Source: Geomonas diazotrophica | GTDB lineage: Bacteria > Desulfobacterota > Desulfuromonadia > Geobacterales > Geobacteraceae | Assembly (NCBI RefSeq): GCF_018919385.1 | Contig: NZ_JAHLMF010000008.1 | Coordinates: 310,001-374,000, forward strand | Direction: 5' to 3' | Length of the DNA stretch: 64,000 nt | In this document: positions 60,824-64,000 of the stretch, in pieces | How positions within the stretch are numbered: position 1 is the first letter of the stretch | Layout of the letters: each line of letters begins with the position of its first letter | Notes under the pieces: model-generated | Databases searched by the model: none | What the model was told of the DNA's origin: nothing | The model's input: the letters and a program-made list of their open reading frames with translations, nothing else | Translations under genes and position numbers: made by a program

Positions 60824-62023
60824 TTACCGCCCCAGCAGCATCTCCATCAGCTTGTACCCCGGAGCGACCTTGAGGCCGGTCGCAGCCGCGGCAATCTCGT
60901 CGTAGCCGGCCACGCCGGCGTTCTCCTTCTCCTCGCCGGAGTAGATCACGAAGGGAACCGGATCGGAGCTGTGGGTCATCAGGGTGATCGGGGTGGGATG
61001 GTCAGGCGCGCAGAGGATGCGGTATTCGCCGAACTGCTTCACCCCCTGGAGTACCGGTCCCACCACCTTCTCGTCGAAGAGCTCGATGGCCTTGATCTTA
61101 TCGGCGAGCTTGCCGGAGTGGGAAGCCTCGTCAGGGGCCTCCACGTGCACGAACACGAAGTCGTGCTCCTTGAGCGCGTCGATGGCGGCCTGAGCCTTGC
61201 CCTCGAAGTTGGTGTCGAGGTAGCCGGTGGCGCCGGGGACGTTGATGATGTCGAGGCCGGCGTACACGCCGATCCCCTTGATGAGATCGACCGCGGAGAT
61301 CACTGCGCCGGTCAGGCCGTAGCGCGCGCCGAACCCTTCCATGGCCGGAGCCTTGCCGTGCCCCCACAGCCATATTGAGTTGGCAGGCACCTCGCCGTTG
61401 ACGGCGCGGCGCTTGTACTGCGGGTGGTTGTGGAAGATCATCTGCGAGGAGTTCATCAGGTAGATGAGCTTGTCGGCACCCTCGCCGGAGGGCATGTGGC
61501 TGGTGATGTCCTGCCCGGAGATGTCGTGGGGGGGCGTCATCTTGATCTGGGTCCTGCCGCCGTGCCAGACCATGAGGTGGCGGTAGCTGACGCCGGGGTG
61601 GAAGGAGAATTCCTCGTTACCGAGCTGGCGCTGCAGTTCCTCGACCAGTTCACGTCCGTCGGCGGAGGAGATGTGGCCGGCGGAGTAGTCCTCCATGATC
61701 AGCTTGCCGCCGCGTGCCTCCAGGTGCACCAGGTTGAGGCGGAAGGCGACGTCGTCGGGGCCGAGGGAGACGCCCATGCTGGCCGCCTCCAAAGGCGAGC
61801 GACCGGTGTAGCAGTCGACCGGGTTGTAGCCGAACATGGAGAGGTTGGCGACGTCCGAGCCGGGAGCGTACCCTTCCGGCACCGTGTGGGCGAGCCCCAG
61901 CGTGCCGCGCTTGGCCATGAAATCCATGTTAGGCGTCTTAGCCGCCTGCAGCGGCGTTTTCCCTTCCAAAGCCCCGACCGGCTGGTCCGACATCCCGTCC
62001 CCGAGCAACACAACGTACTTCAT
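60824..62023 (-). CDS. apgM: Cofactor-independent phosphoglycerate mutase, archaeal type
   Basis: This is a 399-residue alkaline-phosphatase-superfamily enzyme (ApgM/ThrH-unrelated, iPGM archaeal group) interconverting 3- and 2-phosphoglycerate. Metal and catalytic motifs are LLGDGMSDQP at the N terminus, SDVANLSMFGYNP (the nucleophile Ser), HVEAPDEASHSG and APDHPTP. The start at 62023 (MKYVVLLGDG) is preferred over an ATG three codons upstream, which is too close to the ribosome site. It stands alone. Confidence 0.9.
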   Translation of the reverse strand: MKYVVLLGDGMSDQPVGALEGKTPLQAAKTPNMDFMAKRGTLGLAHTVPEGYAPGSDVANLSMFGYNPVDCYTGRSPLEAASMGVSLGPDDVAFRLNLVHLEARGGKLIMEDYSAGHISSADGRELVEELQRQLGNEEFSFHPGVSYRHLMVWHGGRTQIKMTPPHDISGQDITSHMPSGEGADKLIYLMNSSQMIFHNHPQYKRRAVNGEVPANSIWLWGHGKAPAMEGFGARYGLTGAVISAVDLIKGIGVYAGLDIINVPGATGYLDTNFEGKAQAAIDALKEHDFVFVHVEAPDEASHSGKLADKIKAIELFDEKVVGPVLQGVKQFGEYRILCAPDHPTPITLMTHSSDPVPFVIYSGEEKENAGVAGYDEIAAAATGLKVAPGYKLMEMLLGR

Positions 62024-62073
62024 AGCATCCATCCTTTATCAGTAATCTGTGGTTAGAGTGAAACACAATCTGT

Positions 62074-62161
62074 CACGCAAAGCCGCCAAGACGCAAAGGG
62101 TGAAACGCTTTAGAATCACCTGCCTTTCTAGGTATCTTCGCGCCTTTGCGGCTTTGCGTGA
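62074..62161. repeat. CGCAAAG repeat (family 3), inverted doublet
   Basis: The left arm (62074-62099, ACGCAAAGCCGCCAAGACGC...) and the right arm (62138-62161, GCGCCTTTGCGGCTTTGCGT) face each other with 38 bp between them. It matches the doublet at 20936-21034 and fills the gap between apgM and xerD. Confidence 0.78.
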
Positions 62162-62171
62162 GGCTCTTTGT

Positions 62172-63050
62172 TTATCCCCTGGGGTGCGCCTTCTCGTGCA
62201 GCCTCTTCAGCCTTTCCCGAGTCACGTGGGTGTAGATCTGCGTCGTCGAGAGGTCGGCGTGCCCCAGCATGATCTGCACGCTCCTCAGGTCGGCGCCGTT
62301 CTCAAGCAGGTGCGTGGCGAAGGAGTGGCGCAGGGTGTGCGGCGAGATGCCGCTCCTGACGCCCGCCTGCAGGGCCCTTTTCTTGACGATGTTCCAGAAG
62401 GCCTGCCGGGTCATCCCCTCCCCCAGCCGGCTCAAGAAGAGCAGCGGCGAGCTCTTCTGCCTCAAGAGCTCCTGGCGCGCCTGCTCCAGGTACTCCCCCA
62501 CCGCACGGCAGGCGCTCTCCCCCATCGGGATGAGCCGCTCCTTGTCGCCCTTGCCGATGGTCATCAGGTAGCCGGCGTCGATGTTGACGTCGCCGATCTT
62601 CAGCCCCACCAGCTCGGAAACCCTCAGCCCGGTGGCGTAGAGCAGCTCCAGCATCGCCTTGTCGCGCAGCTCGATGGCTCCGGTGTCCAACGGCGACGAC
62701 AAAAGCGCCTCCACCTCGCGCGAGCTGAGAACGGTCGGAAGCTTCAGGAGCCCCTTCGGCGCTTCCACGATCGAGGTGGGATTCACCTCGCAGTACCCCT
62801 CCCGGACCAGGAAGCGGTGCAGCATCCTGAGCGCGGAAAGCGCACGGGCGCGGCTTCTGGGAGAGATCCCCTCCCCTTTGAGCTTGGCCAGGTAGCCGGT
62901 GACATCGCTGGGGCGGATATCGCCCGGCTCCCGCTCCCCGAGGTGGGCGAGGTAGCGGGTCAGATCGCGACTGTAGGCGGCGACCGTGTTGGCCGCGGCC
63001 CCCTTCTCGACCAGGAGGTAGTTCAGAAAGAGGTCGAGGTAGCGGTCCAC
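62172..63050 (-). CDS. xerD: Site-specific tyrosine recombinase XerD
   Basis: This 292-residue recombinase would resolve chromosome dimers at dif with XerC. The catalytic set Arg143, Lys167, His238, Arg241, His264 and Tyr273 is complete (SPHTLRHSFATHLL; LGHADLSTTQIYTH). The N-terminal SAM-like DNA-binding domain covers about 1-95. It starts at GTG overlapping the glnD stop codon by one base, so it is coupled to glnD. The housekeeping length and motifs argue against a phage integrase. Confidence 0.92.
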   Translation of the reverse strand: MDRYLDLFLNYLLVEKGAAANTVAAYSRDLTRYLAHLGEREPGDIRPSDVTGYLAKLKGEGISPRSRARALSALRMLHRFLVREGYCEVNPTSIVEAPKGLLKLPTVLSSREVEALLSSPLDTGAIELRDKAMLELLYATGLRVSELVGLKIGDVNIDAGYLMTIGKGDKERLIPMGESACRAVGEYLEQARQELLRQKSSPLLFLSRLGEGMTRQAFWNIVKKRALQAGVRSGISPHTLRHSFATHLLENGADLRSVQIMLGHADLSTTQIYTHVTRERLKRLHEKAHPRG

Positions 63051-64000
63051 TAGCCGTCGACTGCGGCGAGGAGCTCCTTGCGGATCTCCTCGAGCTTGCC
63101 CGGCTCCGAGATCTTCTGCCCGAAGATGTTCTTGACGTAGAACACGTCGGCGACCTGGTCCACCTTGGTGGAGATCTTGGACACCCCGATGTAGAGCCCG
63201 AGTCTCGTCAGCGTGCTGGTGATGCTGTACAAAAGCCCCACCTTGTCGTGGGCGTAGATGTCGATGACCGTGTAATCGGAAGAGACCTCGTTGTCGATCT
63301 CCACCCGCGCCGGCACGGTCGGCTTCGCCTTTTCGGTGAGGATGCTGGGGCGATGCCGCTTGGCCACCAGTTGCCCGACCCGGACCTTACCTTCCAGCAC
63401 CTGCCTCAGATCGGACTCGAAGCGGGCCCAGCGGCTCTCCTCGGTGATCACGAACCCCTGCGGCGAGTTCACCTGCAGGATGTCCAGCACCTTTTCGTTG
63501 GTGTTGGTGTGGATCTGCGCCCCGAGGATGTTCATGCCGTTGGCCGCCATCACCCCGGTGATCATGGAGAAGAGGCCGGGGATGTCGAAGGTGCAGACGG
63601 TGCAGTTGGTGTATCCCTTCTCCACCTCGTGGGAAACCTGCAGCACCAGCAGCTTGCTGGGAAGCGCGAGCAGCGTGCGCACGTGCCCGGCGATGATCTC
63701 CGGGGCGTAGGAGAGCAGGTGCCTGGTGGTGAGCGCCTGGAGCTCGTCCTTGATGAGCTGCCCGGGGTAGTCGTCCGCCAGGAGGTCGAAGACGGTTCGC
63801 TTCACGCGGCGCACCCGGTCGCCGGAGGCCTCCAGCTTGAAGTCGCCCCGCTCGAGCACCTGGAAGGCCTTCTCGTAGAGCTCCTGCAACAGGAGCGCCT
63901 TCCACTCGGTCCAGACTTCCGGCCCCACCGCCTTGATGTCGGCGTAGGTGAGAAGGTAGAGCATCTTCAGGTTCTCGCTCTTCTCCATCTGGCGGGCGAA
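63050..64000 (-). CDS. glnD: [Protein-PII] uridylyltransferase GlnD, C-terminal part (5' end outside window)
   Basis: The frame is open to the right edge; about 317 codons are visible, the full enzyme being about 880-900 residues. The visible part covers the end of the HD domain (MLYLLTYADIKAVGP) and two C-terminal ACT domains (about the last 200 residues: TFDIPGLFSMITGVMAANG and DIYAHDKVGLLYSITSTL) that bind glutamine. GlnD modifies PII in response to glutamine and so sets nitrogen status, in keeping with the many amino acid genes in the window. The stop codon overlaps the xerD start. Confidence 0.95.
   Translation of the reverse strand, partial: FARQMEKSENLKMLYLLTYADIKAVGPEVWTEWKALLLQELYEKAFQVLERGDFKLEASGDRVRRVKRTVFDLLADDYPGQLIKDELQALTTRHLLSYAPEIIAGHVRTLLALPSKLLVLQVSHEVEKGYTNCTVCTFDIPGLFSMITGVMAANGMNILGAQIHTNTNEKVLDILQVNSPQGFVITEESRWARFESDLRQVLEGKVRVGQLVAKRHRPSILTEKAKPTVPARVEIDNEVSSDYTVIDIYAHDKVGLLYSITSTLTRLGLYIGVSKISTKVDQVADVFYVKNIFGQKISEPGKLEEIRKELLAAVDG

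Noticed and set aside
62172-63050. Integrase of a genomic island
   Set aside because: Length, motifs and coupling to glnD mark it as housekeeping XerD; no tRNA or direct-repeat boundary is seen nearby.

Overview
The window comes from a GC-rich (roughly 60%) delta-proteobacterial chromosome, most likely a member of the Geobacteraceae (Geobacter/Geomonas/Citrifermentans type). The reasons are a hexaheme c-type cytochrome, a bacteriohemerythrin, two DUF1858 redox-disulfide proteins, sigma-54 and FliA promoters, malic enzyme fused to phosphotransacetylase, archaeal-type phosphoglycerate mutase, and intergenic gaps packed with short palindromic repeats. This is inference from gene content; no rRNA or tRNA lies in the window.

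Layout. 1-4523: a cut-off putA (proline to glutamate) and a divergence-free neighbour encoding a PAS/AAA+/Fis sigma-54 activator; putA has a well-spaced -24/-12 promoter. 4606-8861: RarD and EamA transporters, a sodium:neurotransmitter symporter and a YbaK-type editing protein. 8863-12145: livHMGF branched-chain amino acid ABC transporter, with an EamA gene one base behind livF. 12668-19618: a CzcCBA/CusCBA metal efflux operon preceded by a small Cys-rich secreted protein and a TerC gene. 19801-26322: HtpX, LivK, a beta-barrel porin and a GlnQ/permease/binding-protein transporter. 26478-31727: EamA transporter, threonine aldolase, the FetAB iron exporter (fetB carries an in-frame UGA) and a hexaheme cytochrome. 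31908-44043: recG, a DUF1858 gene, greA and the pyrimidine block carB - radical SAM - carA - pyrC - pyrB - pyrR, headed by a promoter, a PyrR-binding RNA element and an attenuator. 44531-54430: yhbY, hemerythrin, dGTPase, rsmD-coaD, a second DUF1858 gene, an XRE-cupin regulator next to malic enzyme, beta-carbonic anhydrase, arginase and a TIGR00300 (probable ornithine cyclodeaminase) gene. 54646-64000: a FliA-promoted chemoreceptor, lepA-lepB, an aminotransferase, phosphoglycerate mutase, xerD and the C-terminal part of glnD.

Taken together the window is mostly amino acid handling (uptake, export, Arg to Orn to Pro to Glu, Thr cleavage, nitrogen sensing by GlnD), pyrimidine synthesis and metal/iron export. 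Nearly every intergenic gap holds repeats. Sixteen copies of one family have the layout expected of REP elements mobilised by RAYT transposases (GTAG followed by a hairpin), often as inverted doublets about 80 bp apart, and three genes end inside a copy. At least four other repeat classes use the same inverted-doublet layout. No CRISPR array, prophage, insertion sequence or recognisable defence island was seen.
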